DNA of 64,000 nucleotides, from contig NC_134943.1 of the NCBI RefSeq assembly GCF_051020765.1, positions 9,424,001 to 9,488,000 of the forward strand, in the 5' to 3' direction. How positions within the stretch are numbered: the first letter of the stretch is position 1; every line of letters starts with the position of its first letter. The notes below the pieces were generated by a model. That model had not been told where the DNA came from and ran no database searches. It saw nothing but the letters and a program-made list of their open reading frames with translations. A program made the position numbers and the translations under genes. Of the stretch, positions 1 to 11,939 are shown piece after piece. Origin of the DNA: Lasioglossum baleicum (lineage: Eukaryota > Arthropoda > Insecta > Hymenoptera > Halictidae).

Positions 1-1111
1 GCAATTAGTTTATTACAGGATACGGATGTTGATTTTTAATCGATTATTTTCCTAAAATAAATCTATTTTTAGAATCGATTCTTCAATATTTTTACAAATA
101 ATCGATTCTAAAATTGTAAAAATAATCGATTTTTATGGCAAATTGTACGACTGTACGTGGAGACCGTGGAGTGTTTACTGTGGAGACTGTATAAAGAGAT
201 CCAACTAGTATCAAAAGTAACTATATAAATGTTCCTAAAACGCGACAATTCTACTGCGCATAATGATTCTAACGGAACTCGTTCACTGGCTAATTCCCTA
301 CTCGTACTCGGCCGATCACGCGACCATTGGCTGACGCGCAATGACATGCGCGAAACGAGTACGTAATAAATTTTTCAACTTCTTCGATTTTCATATACTC
401 AATTTTGCTATAAATGCATAAAGATCCGCAGTCTAATAATTATTATTACTTTATTTCTTTAATAAAAGAGTCCAACAAAATTTTGATCTGCATTTTTTTT
501 ATCATTTTTAGACATTCCTTTAAAAAATCGATTATTTTGGAAACGATTTTTTAGTGGATCGATTCTTGAAGCTTCGATTATAATCGATTTGAAAAAATCG
601 ATCTTTTTGAAAATAATCGGCATCCCTACTACAGGATGTGAAAAGAAATTTTTTCAAAAATTGCAATCGTCGGAAATGTAGAAAAAATACTAAAAGTTGC
701 ATTGTACAACTTTTTTATGTGGGCCTATATTGAATATTTAAAAAATACGTTGTGTAAACCTGTGTGAATTAAACATATTCTGAAAATTTCGTCAAAATCG
801 GTCGATGTTGCAATGAGCTACAAACGTTCAAAGATGGTAAAAATGGCAGATTTTCACGATTTTCGACCTACATATATCTAAGAATTCTTACATCTTTCAA
901 TGCCTGTCGTTTTTTCCTGCATCAACCGATTTCGATGAAACTTTCACAGTGCATATAATTGACGCAGACCTACAAAACGTACTTTTTAAATTTTCAATAT
1001 AGGCCAACATAAAAAAGTTGTAAAATGCAACTTTTAGTATTTTTTCTACAATTCCGATCAATTTCTATTTGTGAAAAAAAAATTCACATCCTGTAGTAAA
1101 CTAATTGCTCC
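1..1111. mobile_element. Long foldback (palindromic) element, interrupted by a hAT MITE
   Basis: The first 20 bases and bases 629-1111 are the two parts of one inverted-repeat element. The ending at 1093-1111 (CCTGTAGTAAACTAATTGC) is the reverse complement of the window start, and the arms stay complementary inward: the ACAACTTTTTTATG motif near 707 faces CATAAAAAAGTTGT near 1008. The centre lies near 870. There is no coding capacity. Without the insertion at 21-628 the element is about 500 bases. Its left end may lie just outside the window. It is a MITE-like or foldback element of unknown class; no clear target duplication can be seen because the left flank is missing. Confidence 0.8.
21..628. 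mobile_element. Non-autonomous hAT-type MITE with AATCGATT subterminal repeats
   Basis: The ends are imperfect inverted repeats (TACGGATGTTGATT on the left, AATCGGCATCCCTA on the right). They are flanked by an 8-base duplication, TTACAGGA at 13-20 and CTACAGGA at 629-636 (7 of 8 match). Eight-base target sites and a TA-GGATG terminus fit the hAT superfamily. Both subterminal zones carry many AATCGATT-type motifs, which in hAT elements can be transposase binding sites. There is no transposase; the ORF at 108-347 has no recognisable domain. It is inserted inside the foldback element that spans 1-1111. Confidence 0.75.
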
Positions 1112-2743
1112 AGCTTCCCAAAATAGTTCAAATCGTATAGTACAATATTAAAAAAGTTATCGTCTTTTTTAAAGCGTCCGAATATTAATTCGAGTAACTT
1201 TATACATATAGATTAGTTATCTGCCCCCTCTGCTGCCTCTGCTGAATTTTTTCACTGATAAAATATCTGTATAATGAAACAATGAATAGTCGAGTGTGTG
1301 ATTCCTCGTTCGAAGGTAAAAAAAGTTGAATACTATTGAAACGGTTGTAAACCTTCATACAATAACCATCAATGATTGCTCACCACTTTTTCAAAGCCTA
1401 TGATTCACAGCTAAGTTATTCAATCACAAGTTATAATTTCAATCATAAACCAATGAATCGGTATAAACGATCTAATCTAATCATCTCCTTTGAAATTACC
1501 ATTCAAGATTGACGTTACAATCTCAAGAAAATGTACACAATTAGTTTATCCAATCAATGACCGGGGGAATCACGGCCGACATCGTTACCAACAAACAAAA
1601 GACTATCCAAATTCCCAGACAATTGCAAATAAAGAAATCGCTGCTTCGAACTTCCGTAGAATCACTTGACTTCGGCGATCGGATAAGTTTGCGCGCGCAG
1701 TTTAAACGTCGAAGAAAGTTGCTCCGGAGCCCCATCGAAAATGTGACAAGAAAGCGACGACGACGGGTTTTGTTATCGTTGAACTCTGTTAATGTTACAT
1801 TGCGAGCACGTGCGCCAAGCCTCTGAGTCACCGCTCTCCCTTTTTCATTCATGCTAGACTAAAAGCGAGACACTTCCGTGAAGTCATTACGCGTTACTCA
1901 TAGTCACGACCAACTTAAAAATTCCCGCCTTTATTTACTTAATGCTCCGAGACGATATTCCCGAGACACCGAACGAAATTCTGGTTAATCGTGATCGACG
2001 CATTTAATCAGCAAATATTGATTAACTTGTGTAAATCGATAGTGATTAATTTAATCGGTCGACCGATCGAATGTATCGACTAATTCAAAACCAAGTACGT
2101 ACACCCCCTGTAGACTATTTAATCTTGCTGCGAATCTTTCGGTGGAGAAAAGTCAGCTAACAGGTTAACGGGCGGGTTCGCATTGTTCGGCTAATGGAGA
2201 GGCTGTCACGCTCGATCAGCGATACGTGCACACGCTCGCGTGCAGCATCCCCTATCAATCTCATTTAAACGAGCATCGACCGGAGCTTCTCCGAACGAAA
2301 ACACCTCTCCACCACAATAACATAGATCTCCGACTGGCCTGTTCGAAACCGAACAAAAACAACGCGCCACAGAATCTGCATGTGTATCACGGCGGAGCGT
2401 GACTTTGGTTACGCATAACTGCACGGACGTACTCTCACGGTTACGCTTACTACATATGTGCCTGATCGAGTAGCGTAGAGCCTGACTAATCCTCATTGAC
2501 AATGAAAACGTTTAATCATTTGCGCGGGTGAATCCGATAAAAATGTCTGGCGAAACGTGCTCGCGGCGACCAAACAATCGAAAGAGAGAAACAGTCGCAA
2601 AAACAGAGAAAGAGAGGGAGAGAAAGAGCGAGCGTGACCAACGACGCAAACAAACAAACATCAAGGTTCACGATCGTCTCAAAAACCGACGAGTTCTCGT
2701 GTGATTTGTTTGGTCAAGAGAGATAGGTATGTGGAAGACTCAC
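1112..2743. other. AT-rich spacer, no supported gene
   Basis: No gene is supported here. Two overlapping opposite-strand ORFs near 1541-1852 resemble no family and lack splice or start context. A purine-rich tract (GAGA-type) lies at about 2580-2635. If the orphan exon at 2744-2867 is real, this stretch is the beginning of its first intron on the minus strand. Confidence 0.5.
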
Positions 2744-2867
2744 CTTGGACATCGGCATAGACGTCAGACAGGACAACGACCATCAACAGAACCAGCACCA
2801 ATTTCCACTGCACCGTTACACCACCGAAGGTGCATCGCGGACCCGAGCACCGGTTACCAGTCGGCAT
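2744..2867 (-). CDS. 5' coding exon of an unidentified secreted or membrane protein (partial)
   Basis: On the minus strand an ATG at 2867-2865 opens 41 codons plus one base, ending in a good splice donor (CAAG/gtgagt). The peptide has a basic/polar start, then a strongly hydrophobic run (KLVLVLLMVVVLS) followed by DVYADVQ, the layout of a signal peptide with a cleavage site near the end of the exon. The gene would continue to the left; no further exon was found at 1-2700, so the first intron is at least 2.7 kb. I do not recognise the family. Many receptors and secreted ligands have such a short first exon. The reading frame is open further upstream (to about 3332), so a longer N-terminus cannot be excluded. 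Confidence 0.55.
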
Positions 2868-4011
2868 GTTTCTCGGACGGCGATTCACAACGGTGTACAC
2901 GAGCCTCACGCGAACGTCATCACAAACTTTTCTTTCTGTCTCGCGTCCCGGGTCCTCGCTAAACCCTTTCGTGAAGCGCACCACACTATACTGATCATCC
3001 AACCCGATTCCTTTGCCGGTGCAGACTGACGCGACCCTCGGCGACCGAACCCCCATCCCCACTACCGCGACGTATCGAGCCGTCGAGACTTGCGACGGTA
3101 CACGAACCTTCCCGAACGCCCGCCGCGCGAAAACCTGCGCCGTTTGAACCGGAATTCGCGCGGCACTACGCCCACGTTGATTTGCGAAGAAGGAAGTCGT
3201 AATTAGGGGCAGAAACGAAACCTTTGCGCTTTGATTCGAAGATGTTTCTTTTATAGGTGGATTGATGATGCTGCTTAGCCTCGATATGCACAGAGATTCG
3301 CCGTTTCCAACGATCCTTTGATGAGACATCATTTTATGCGAATTACCAAAGTAATGATGTTAGTAATGTTGAATAATTAAAAAAGTACTGTGTATTGAGG
3401 ATCGAAGGATAGAATTTCGATTTTCTTTTATCTATCGACTCCGTTCGATACGAGTTCCACAAACTTTCGAACGTTTGACGTGGATCGTTATTCGAGTTCT
3501 TTGCAGCAAGTGCGCAATTTGTTTGCTTTTGAAAAAATGATTCACGCTCGCTGGAAAAAGCGTGCGCAAATGTTTGCTCATTAGCAGGATAAATATCCGG
3601 ACATCGATTGGTGAAAGACCACCGGAGAATCTCAGGTTGACAAGTTAGGTTAATATAAAGTACAAAATCGGGTCACAATACGTATAGGAAGAATATATAC
3701 GTACAGGAACGAATCGTTGAAAAATAATGATTATTTTAATCTGTGCTCTTTTAATGTGTACACGGAAAATGTATAAATAAGACTCTTGAATTATTCTGTC
3801 TACTGTTCGTCGCGATCGAGGTTTCAATGAGATTCACGTAGGAATTAATTGGCGAGAAGGTTCTTTGATCAGGCACAGCAATGAAACGTCTCTCTGTTTT
3901 ACATAATTGCGTGGATGGCCAGGAAGCTTCCCACGTATCGATCAAACAGCAAGGACGAAACGCACTTCTCTCGTTGAAACTCGTCCGAATAATAACGTTT
4001 AAGCGTGCACG
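2868..4011. other. Intergenic region between divergent genes
   Basis: This is the probable shared upstream region of the minus-strand signal-peptide exon and plus-strand CFAP206. The part at 2870-3200 is GC- and CpG-rich, as expected for a promoter or 5' UTR; the rest is AT-richer. I see no RNA gene or transposon. Confidence 0.4.
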
Positions 4012-7000
4012 ATGGATAATACGCGAAAACAAGTGATCAGAAGTATAATGACCGAGTGCAAATCTATGGGAGTGCACGCGAGCAAGGATTTAACTTCGTT
4101 TTTGGTACTTTCCATCACGATTTAACGCAGCCAATCATTGATACCCTAATGATCACAGTCTAATTCGCAGCTCACTCTGTTCCTATTAAACCCCGAATAC
4201 GACTTCACAACCAACGATGAGAACAACGAGAAACTCATCCAAGCAGTAGCGAGCAAGATATCCGACGAAAAATGTCCCAGCTTGACGATCCTAAAAAGCC
4301 AACTATACTTCGCGAAACATTACCGCGACAGGGGTAAGAAATCAACCCTTAACCGTCCATCCTCAAAAAGAAACCGTACTGATTATCTACCGCAGCATAA
4401 TAAACATTGAAATCCAAAGATAAGCTTTCAAAGTTTCTCTGTCCTTTCGCAGACGAAACCGTGAAGCGGCACAGGCTCCGTCTCCACCAAAAAACGGGCC
4501 CTATGGTTGCTGAAATCTGCGAAACTGAGAAACTATCACACAAACAACACTCTGAAAGACTGTACCAGAAGATGCTAGTCGTGATCACTGTCCTCAGCGG
4601 CCTGGGGAATCCTACAGTTCCATCAGTACTACGGTAAAAATCACAAACCAAGAATCATTTCTAAATGAATCTTTAACCTGGAATCGCAGTTTCATTGATC
4701 GTTTTCGCTGCGTTTAGGGAAGTTTCAGTGGCCCTGCAGAGCGTATTCCAGCCTTCCGAGCTGGAGGCTTACGTGAAGATGTCGAAACGAGAGAAGGAGG
4801 AACAATTGATGGAGCTGATGTGCATAGTCGCGGGGATTAGGCTATTCAACAGGGACTGCCAGCGCGGGGGCGAGGGCATCGACGATCGTGAGTATGTTTC
4901 GCGATCTACGGTGACTCATCGGTGACATGAAATACGCGTTTTCAGTGCCTGGTATACTGCAAGAGGCTACGAAGAAGAGCCACGATTCTGTCTTTGATGT
5001 TCTGGAGCGTCTGATGACGAAGATCTACAGGATCACAGCGGCTTTAGAAAGATCAATTTGCTACTGGGAGGTGTTGCCATTTGGCGTTTTCAATCAGGAA
5101 AATGTTCACTGGCTGATTCAAGTTTTGGCAGGTTGTAGGCAGCAGGAGATCTACGTCAGGTAGGCCTGAACTTTGCCAGTTTCAACCCTTATGTCCACAC
5201 TTCCCTCAATTTGTCTCTGAAATCTTCTGTATATTATAAATCAATTTACATTTTACAAACTGTGTGGTGTCGAACAACTAAATTGCAGTTGAATAACCGT
5301 TGAAAAAAATTTATCTTTGAGCAGAAAAGTGTTGAGCGACGTGGAACGCTGTGACAAGGAGCTGCAAATGCTCCTGGAGCGTCTTCAGGGTCGACTCTTC
5401 AAGATCCACGACACCGTAAGGTACAGGACCGCCATCCCCACGGCTCAAGTATACGTAAGCTCGCGCTTTATACTCTTTTTCAGAGTTATCTTTACAGAAG
5501 GTACTTGAAATCGTGTCTTCACCCATTCAGCCGCAATTCATCGACCTGGCGGACATATGGATGGGTTTTCAGGACGAAGTGATCCTCCTGAGTAGCGCCA
5601 ACAGCTTCCTGTGGGAATTGCAGAGCCTAAACACCAAGGTAACTAGACATTTTCTTGGTGACTACAGTGAATTCAACCATTGTACATTATGGAAATTGGG
5701 ACATTCACCATAATAATTAAATTCTGGAAAACTCCTTCTACTTCAACTTGAATGCTTAACACGATGATATTAACATTGAATGTGCGTTGCAGACAGTGAA
5801 TGTAATCAACGACACGTTACTGGACGAGATGCTGGCAAAGGCAACGGTTCTAACGGATGCTGAGAGATTAGAGCAGTCAATGGGCGAATTGATAAGTAAT
5901 GAAATGCACAGCGTTAGACCGCTGATAAGCTCGCGTGACTATTAGAAGCCGGCACGTGCTGCATCGGTGATCTCTGTTCGCAGCCGAGTGCGGCGAGTGC
6001 ACCCTTTACTACCCCGACACCACCAAGGACTTCGAGAATATAAATCTGGAGGTGAGATCAACATACGACACAGCGAAATCAATGTTTGAAGAGAGAAAGA
6101 AAGCGAGAGATAGTGGTGGGAGTAAAGGGGTTGAACCAGTTGTGTACCCCTAGGTTAATTAATTCGCTCGGTGTCTCAGTTCCTAGGATTCTGCGCGTGG
6201 ACGTTAGTTTTCGTGGAAGGAGCACTGATCCCGGGAAATCCAAACAATGGAGTGGCCAAGTGGAAAGGAAAATACTATGTGTTCAGCTCGAAGAAGGCCG
6301 CTGAAAACTTCGGGGAAGATCCGGACTGGTAGCTCTCTCGTAGATCAAATCGTAGATTAAAATAATCTAAGGTGAATCTCATCGTTCGCAGGTGCATCTA
6401 CCACGCTCTCGATTTTGTTCGACGGCATCCCGAGTACATCTACCTGTTCCAGGTGCTTGAGGATGTTCAGGCTCTAAAAGCAGAGAAGCTGTGAGTAAAG
6501 GTCTCCGTAAAGTCTAGCTTTTGGAAGGATCTATGTATTTTATAAAATCTAAACGCTGATGCTTCACCTGACAAAGTCCATAACAGTCATTCACTGCATG
6601 CTTATCAAATCTGTCGCTCTAGCAAAATTGTGCAATGTTTTTAAAGAACTATTGAGTATGTACCAATCGTAAAAGTATAATCGATTAGGCTGTCGGGTGA
6701 AGGGGACAAGCTGAAGCAGCAGCAATCGCAGTCAGTTCAAACGGACCTGCACATCCTGCCGTATTGCATTGACAAAGATTATTCGTCGAACGTGTGGGAG
6801 CTGAGGAGGAAAGCGTTGTGTCTGGTGAGCGACGATTTTTCTTCATCGGATAATAACGATAGCTAATCTCTCTGCTTTCTTCCAGGCGAGCATAAGCCAA
6901 TGCGTCACACGTAGCACGCAAACAGATAAGTCGAACTTCCGATATGGCGTGTACGTGCAAGCTGCACCAGCCCGAGACAAAGAGGTGCAGACGAGAAGAG

Positions 7001-7113
7001 ACAACTACATGAACACGAAGAAGCTCCTGACATACATCTTCGGGCTACGTGGCAGACGGGACGACAATCAGCACATTCTCTCTTTCCTCGAAGACGATCT
7101 CGAACACCTCTGA
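4012..7113 (+). CDS. CFAP206: Cilia- and flagella-associated protein 206 (CFAP206)
   Basis: Axonemal protein of motile cilia and flagella; in other animals CFAP206 belongs to the radial spoke 2 region that anchors spokes and docks dynein c. Thirteen exons join in phase to 613 aa, near the vertebrate length of about 620: 4012-4104, 4171-4333, 4453-4633, 4718-4887, 4946-5159, 5325-5454, 5531-5638, 5793-5895, 5984-6051, 6180-6328, 6392-6490, 6689-6824, 6886-7113. Family landmarks in order: VIRSI at the N-terminus, VLSGLGNPT, VALQSVF, GIRLFNRDCQRGGEGIDDLP, ILSD-like VLSDVE, IPTAQV, LIPGNPNNGVAKWKGKYY, then VQTDLHILP and WELRRKALCLA near the C-terminus. The start is the first ATG after an in-frame TAA at 4000-4002. 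In insects with motile cilia limited to sperm (and modified sensory cilia), testis or chordotonal expression is likely. No broken exon is seen. Confidence 0.95.
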
Positions 7114-7172
7114 ACCCTCCGATATCTATTTTCCTTAAATACTATCGTTTTAGGATGATGATCTCGCCGAGG

Positions 7173-7178
7173 AATAAA
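7173..7178 (+). terminator. Polyadenylation signal of CFAP206
   Basis: AATAAA lies 60 bases after the CFAP206 stop codon, giving a very short 3' UTR. An A-rich stretch follows at about 7196. Confidence 0.7.
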
Positions 7179-8913
7179 TGTACAGAGGACGATATTAAAA
7201 AAAATGAAAGCAATATCTTTTAATGACGATCTCAAATACATTCACGGAATATCAGGGCACAAACCGCACATTTTTTCCTTAAAAAAAGAAAATTGCCATT
7301 AGAATTTATCATTCCGTGTGTAATACGCGTGTTATACTTATCACCCATACTCCGCGTAGTAGTTTTTCCCTCGATCTATTCGTCGAGCGTTTTCACAATG
7401 ATTTTACCTCTCGACTTATACTTTTTTTTTGGCTTTCTCAAGAGTCAAGTTAGGCCAGCACTCGTCAATTTCGATTCCCAAAAACAACGCACGAATTTTT
7501 CACGGTGTTTCCTTCCCTTTTTGTTCGAGTTACACGTCGAGGCGTCAGGGTGTGTGTCTTTTCCTTATCTGCGGCCAGGATCAATTCCGTACCTCGCGCC
7601 ATATGAGCCTATCTTATTTTCTACACTTCAACGTTTCTGCGCAATGGCTGCGCAAACTGTGTGACGTTTCATCTTCAGTTTTTTAATATGCATACATTAT
7701 CGTACCTTCCACTGAATACATCGCTTTTTACCATTACATCTTAAGAGTTAGGTCAATTTTTTACACCAAGAAACCTATATTACGACAATAATTAGTAATT
7801 ACACGATAATACAATTAAATTTCGCTTAGTAATAATTTCAGTGTATAATGTAGCTATTATACAGAAGAGGTACAGAATATTGATTTCTCTTTTCACATCG
7901 TGTTGTTTTCTCTTTATTTTTACCGCACGTTTTTTCTCATTCTAATTTCATTCCCCTCTCTCTTTCTCTCTCGTTGGTCAACAGAATCACACGCCCGTTT
8001 CTTTTTTCTTTCTTTACTCTCTGTTTACATATCCTTTTGTCGAAATGTATAATCAATGTTTAAAAACGAAACGAATGAAAATATCGTGTGATTCATTGGC
8101 GGCAGCAGTACACGAGGGAACGGATAGCTTTTTCTCTGAAGAGGAGAAACACAAATGCAACAATAGAAGAGTCTTCGGAAAAATATTCGCTTATCGGAAT
8201 AGCATGTAGGCTCGCCGATCGTTCACAAACGAAATGTCAAGCGATAAAAATTGATAAACGACCGTCCTTAAAATCATTCGGAGCATAATTACTGCTTCGA
8301 CTTCGCTGCCACGGATCGGCACACACCGTATTTTCACCCTTGGCGGGAATGGGCGGTTCACGAGAACCGTCAAACAAACGATAAAATATTTAATCCTGAA
8401 TATAGACTTAAAACCAGCTTACTGACTATCGGCCACACTTCGATGTTTCCCTCACAATTCGAAAATCATCCGACCGTCCATGGTACCGTCTCTTCCCCCC
8501 ATCTGCTCTCTCATCCGGCGTTTCTAACCGAATTCCACCCAAATCCTCGAAACTCCGTGGGTCATCATTTTGCATTAGATTGTTCTCGGTCACCTCCAAC
8601 GGTGTTACACGGCGCCGTTAATTTCATTTTTCTTACTTTTCTTCGTTTTTTGTTTTAAATAATGCCCATAACTTAAGATGCTACGTTTGCTAACGTATCG
8701 TGAGAGGAAGCGACTAACCATGGACAAACAGAGTGCATCGGAAAACGGTGTAAACATGGCTAAAGTCTTAAGTCGCAAATATGTTCTGTGTGTTCGTATG
8801 TATATGTACTTTATGTATGTTTCGTGTGAGAAAGATGGAGAGACGCGATTCGCATCTTGGAATATGTTATACAATGTTTTATAACCTGTCGGAGATTGTG
8901 GCTCAGGGATGAT
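7179..8913 (-). other. Convergent 3' region; probable long 3' UTR of the SWIB gene
   Basis: AT-rich, with no coding exon on either strand. On the minus strand it follows the stop codon of the SWIB-domain gene. A minus-strand AATAAA (TTTATT at 7913-7918 on +) would give a 3' UTR of about 1 kb. ORFs at 7293-7686 and 8443-8658 are chance readings. Confidence 0.4.
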
Positions 8914-11806
8914 TTAATCTACAAAGTGATTTTTGAGGTATTTCATCATACCGAAAGTTCTGAAACGTTTTACGCCGATTACCGTCAACAGCTCGTCGTC
9001 GCAGATTGCGAACTGCTTGTTCTTGGGATCCTGCAAACACAGCTCCAATAATTATCTATCTAGTCATTTTTTCAAGTCGCGGAAAATTTTACACGTGAAA
9101 TATTTTTAAAACTTTGAAATTTGGATATGTTGTGGTCTTTAATAAGACAATATAACAAGAATATGATGATTTCCGTGTGATTTAACATGGAACGGCTCGT
9201 TCCACTGATACTTACATAAAGATCTCTTTCCTTGATGATGCTCCAAATCTTCTTGACGACCTCGTGTCGTGCCATCTGCTCTGCGCCAACAACAGCGGCA
9301 AGTTCTGGGGACAGTGTAATGGCACGAGTGTATCCACCCTTACCTGTACCGCCACCACCTTTCTTTCCACCACCACCACCACCTTGGGCTTTTTTGTTCT
9401 TGCCCCAATCCTCATCACTGTCGCTGTCGCTTCCCTTCTTCTTTCCCTTCTTTCCAGGCTTACCTGCATAGTAACAGACAATCAATCGTGAGAACATAGT
9501 ACAAAAATGTATAGATAGCATTATGCTTCTTCACAATATCTTGGCATACACACCCTTCTTGGGCGTAGCTTTTGGTTTCTTTGGACTGTATTCCTCATCG
9601 CTCGCGTCGTCATCGCTGGCACTCTCTTCGTCATCTGATGATCCCTTCTTGCGCTTGCTCAATGGCTTTTTCGCGGGACTTCTCTTGGCTGGCTTTTTTT
9701 CCTCTTCCTCCTCTTCTTCCTCGGAACCTTCCTCCTCTTCCTCTCCATCCTCAGACTCTTCGCTGGCAGTCTTCCTCTTCTTCTTCGCTCCATCATGTTT
9801 CTCTTGTAAGCACTCCATGACTAGACTGTCTACTTCCTTCTTCCTGCATTCGGAGTATTTTAATTAAAATTGGGTGTAAGTATTTCAGAGTAAATTGAAC
9901 TCTATTATATTTTTCATAGTAAGCTGTGCCCGTAAAAAGTATTTTCAGCTCCGCAAATTGGCACCTTGAACATCTTTCGGACCACGAGAGTAAAAGAACA
10001 ATTTTTATTTTCATTTACAAAATTGTTCTTTTACTCACTTAATTTATAAGATATTCGAGGTGCTAATTTCTATTGGAGTTTCGATCAAAAATTATTTCTA
10101 CTCATGTTCCAATAAAAGTCAATTGGAACAATATTGGGAAAATACTTTTTATGAACAAAGTTTGAAATGTCGAAAGAGGAACGAGGTGGTAGCGATTGGA
10201 AGCATTACCACACAGAGATCCTTCGTTTTCTCTAGGACACAGTAGAACTCACTCTTGAATCATTGAGATTCTAAGAGTGCCTGCTGCATCCACTTAATGT
10301 CCACAATTTCCTAGAAAAATATATAATTGCTCGAAGAGACCATTACCTTTCTGTGAGATCTATGTCCAATTTCCCTTCGATCTGTAGCCTGACTTTTTTG
10401 GCAGACATTGTTGTGAGGTCGGCATCCTTGAGGATAGCTGCAAACAGAAAATTGATGTCGCATGTAAATAAAGTCATGTCAGCTTGACACATTATTACAT
10501 AACAAAATTTTCTGAATACGAACATTCTTTTTGAACATTGTGCTTACGTACAGTCTTACACTATGTATCTAAAAACATTCTAGGTTCATTCCAGATATAC
10601 ATTCCTAGCGACTTAATTAACGATCATCAAAGCGCAGACGAATGATTACAGCCAAAAAACAATTTTTAAAAAACAGGAAATTGTGGTGCAGCTGTACGGG
10701 GGAAAAATCTAGGGTAATATGGTTTCCCGCGTCGAGCGGCTAGTAAATACTGAGCACAAATGGCTGCCGTCGTTCGGCGCCGGTTACCGATTATCCGGAA
10801 TATCGTACGGAATCGGATTTCTGAAAGTAAGCTTTCCGGAGACAATGCTTCGCGTCGATTTAGCTCGGGAAATTGCCTGCTTTACATTGACCGATCGATT
10901 CGGTCGCATCGGCTAGTCGAAAGTCGAAAAATTGGAGAAACTCCGCGGCGCGGTATAGGCAAAGACTCGACCTGGATCGTAGCAATTCATTTAAATACTG
11001 CGAAGAAACCGCACAGGAGACAACAAAATGAACGGTAGAGACTAGGTGGAACGTTCGATGATAAAATCGCGTCGACGATGAACGTGCATAACGGCGGGAA
11101 AATCCTCGTGCCAATGAACATTCTGAGGGAACAACGTTCGCCGTGGTCGCGAGTGTAATGTACGCGTAAAACCGTCGAAACGGAGCTATATTCGTCCTAG
11201 GGAAACGGAAAAACTAAGAATCGTATCCGCGGAAATATCGTGGAAAATGGAGCTACGGTACTGTCTCCGTACATCGGCGTCGCAAATGCGTTCGAACAGA
11301 AGTGAAAATGAATCAGAGATACGAAGCATGCGATGGCTTCTGGCGCGCGCCACTACAGGCCAGCCGCGTCATGCAACGTACACTATGGTCGAAGAGACGT
11401 AGTAAAATTGTTCGGTACCAAGAAAACCGAGGGAAAACCGTGAAATTTCGTAGGCGTGGAAAAATTTTCTCAAAAATCCGAGGACGGGTTACACGGAGCC
11501 GTTTTGCGATACATCGGCCCGATAACGCTGCTCGTACGTGGATATACGAGTATTGTATCACGGTTGTAATGGCCGGCGTGGGGCACGCCACTTCGTCGCA
11601 TACGTGCGCGCTAAAGTCTAGGTATCGCAAGAGCAAAGAGCCTAATTTCCTACGTATTCCTAGTCACGAATCGACGGATAAATCGCGGCACATTTAATTA
11701 GAAGCCCGGTTTTCCAATAATCGAACACCGTAGACAAGTAAATCGAAGGATATTCCGACTTACCGGTGATCTCCTTGCGAAGTTCGTCGTTCGAGATGTC
11801 AGCCAT
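8914..11806 (-). CDS. SWIB-domain chromatin protein with DEK_C-like N-terminus and acidic/basic linker
   Basis: Five exons in phase give 262 aa: 11806-11764, 10437-10347, 9843-9554, 9463-9216, 9030-8914. Residues 1-55 or so (MADISNDELRKEI, then ILKDADLTTMSAKKVRLQIE) look like a DEK C-terminal fold. About 65-180 is low complexity: alternating acidic (EDGEEEEEGSEEEEEEEE) and Lys/Pro-rich runs, an SDSDSDED acidic cluster, then a Gly/Lys run. About 186-262 is a SWIB/MDM2 domain (LSPELAAVVG, RHEVVKKIW, IKERDLYDPKNK, FGMMKYLKNHF). This architecture is that of the spp27/UAF30-like proteins, associated in yeast with the Pol I upstream activation factor and generally with chromatin; in insects the role is not established. 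A nuclear location is inferred. The first intron (10438-11763) is the longest. The SWIB start and the RpL4 start face away from each other. Confidence 0.93.
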
Positions 11807-11939
11807 GGCGATACTTCTTGCTGTGCGTACTGCTGCTAACTGAACCTACGCCGGCTGCGGACTCCTGTGTAGCGTCCGTTGGTACAGTCACTGATGAAAC
11901 CAAGTCGATACGCCGCGCGTACCAGAATAGTCGAAAACG

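Noticed and set aside
1541..1852. Overlapping ORFs of 89 aa (+) and 103 aa (-)
   Set aside because: They shadow each other, show no family resemblance, and have no start or splice context.
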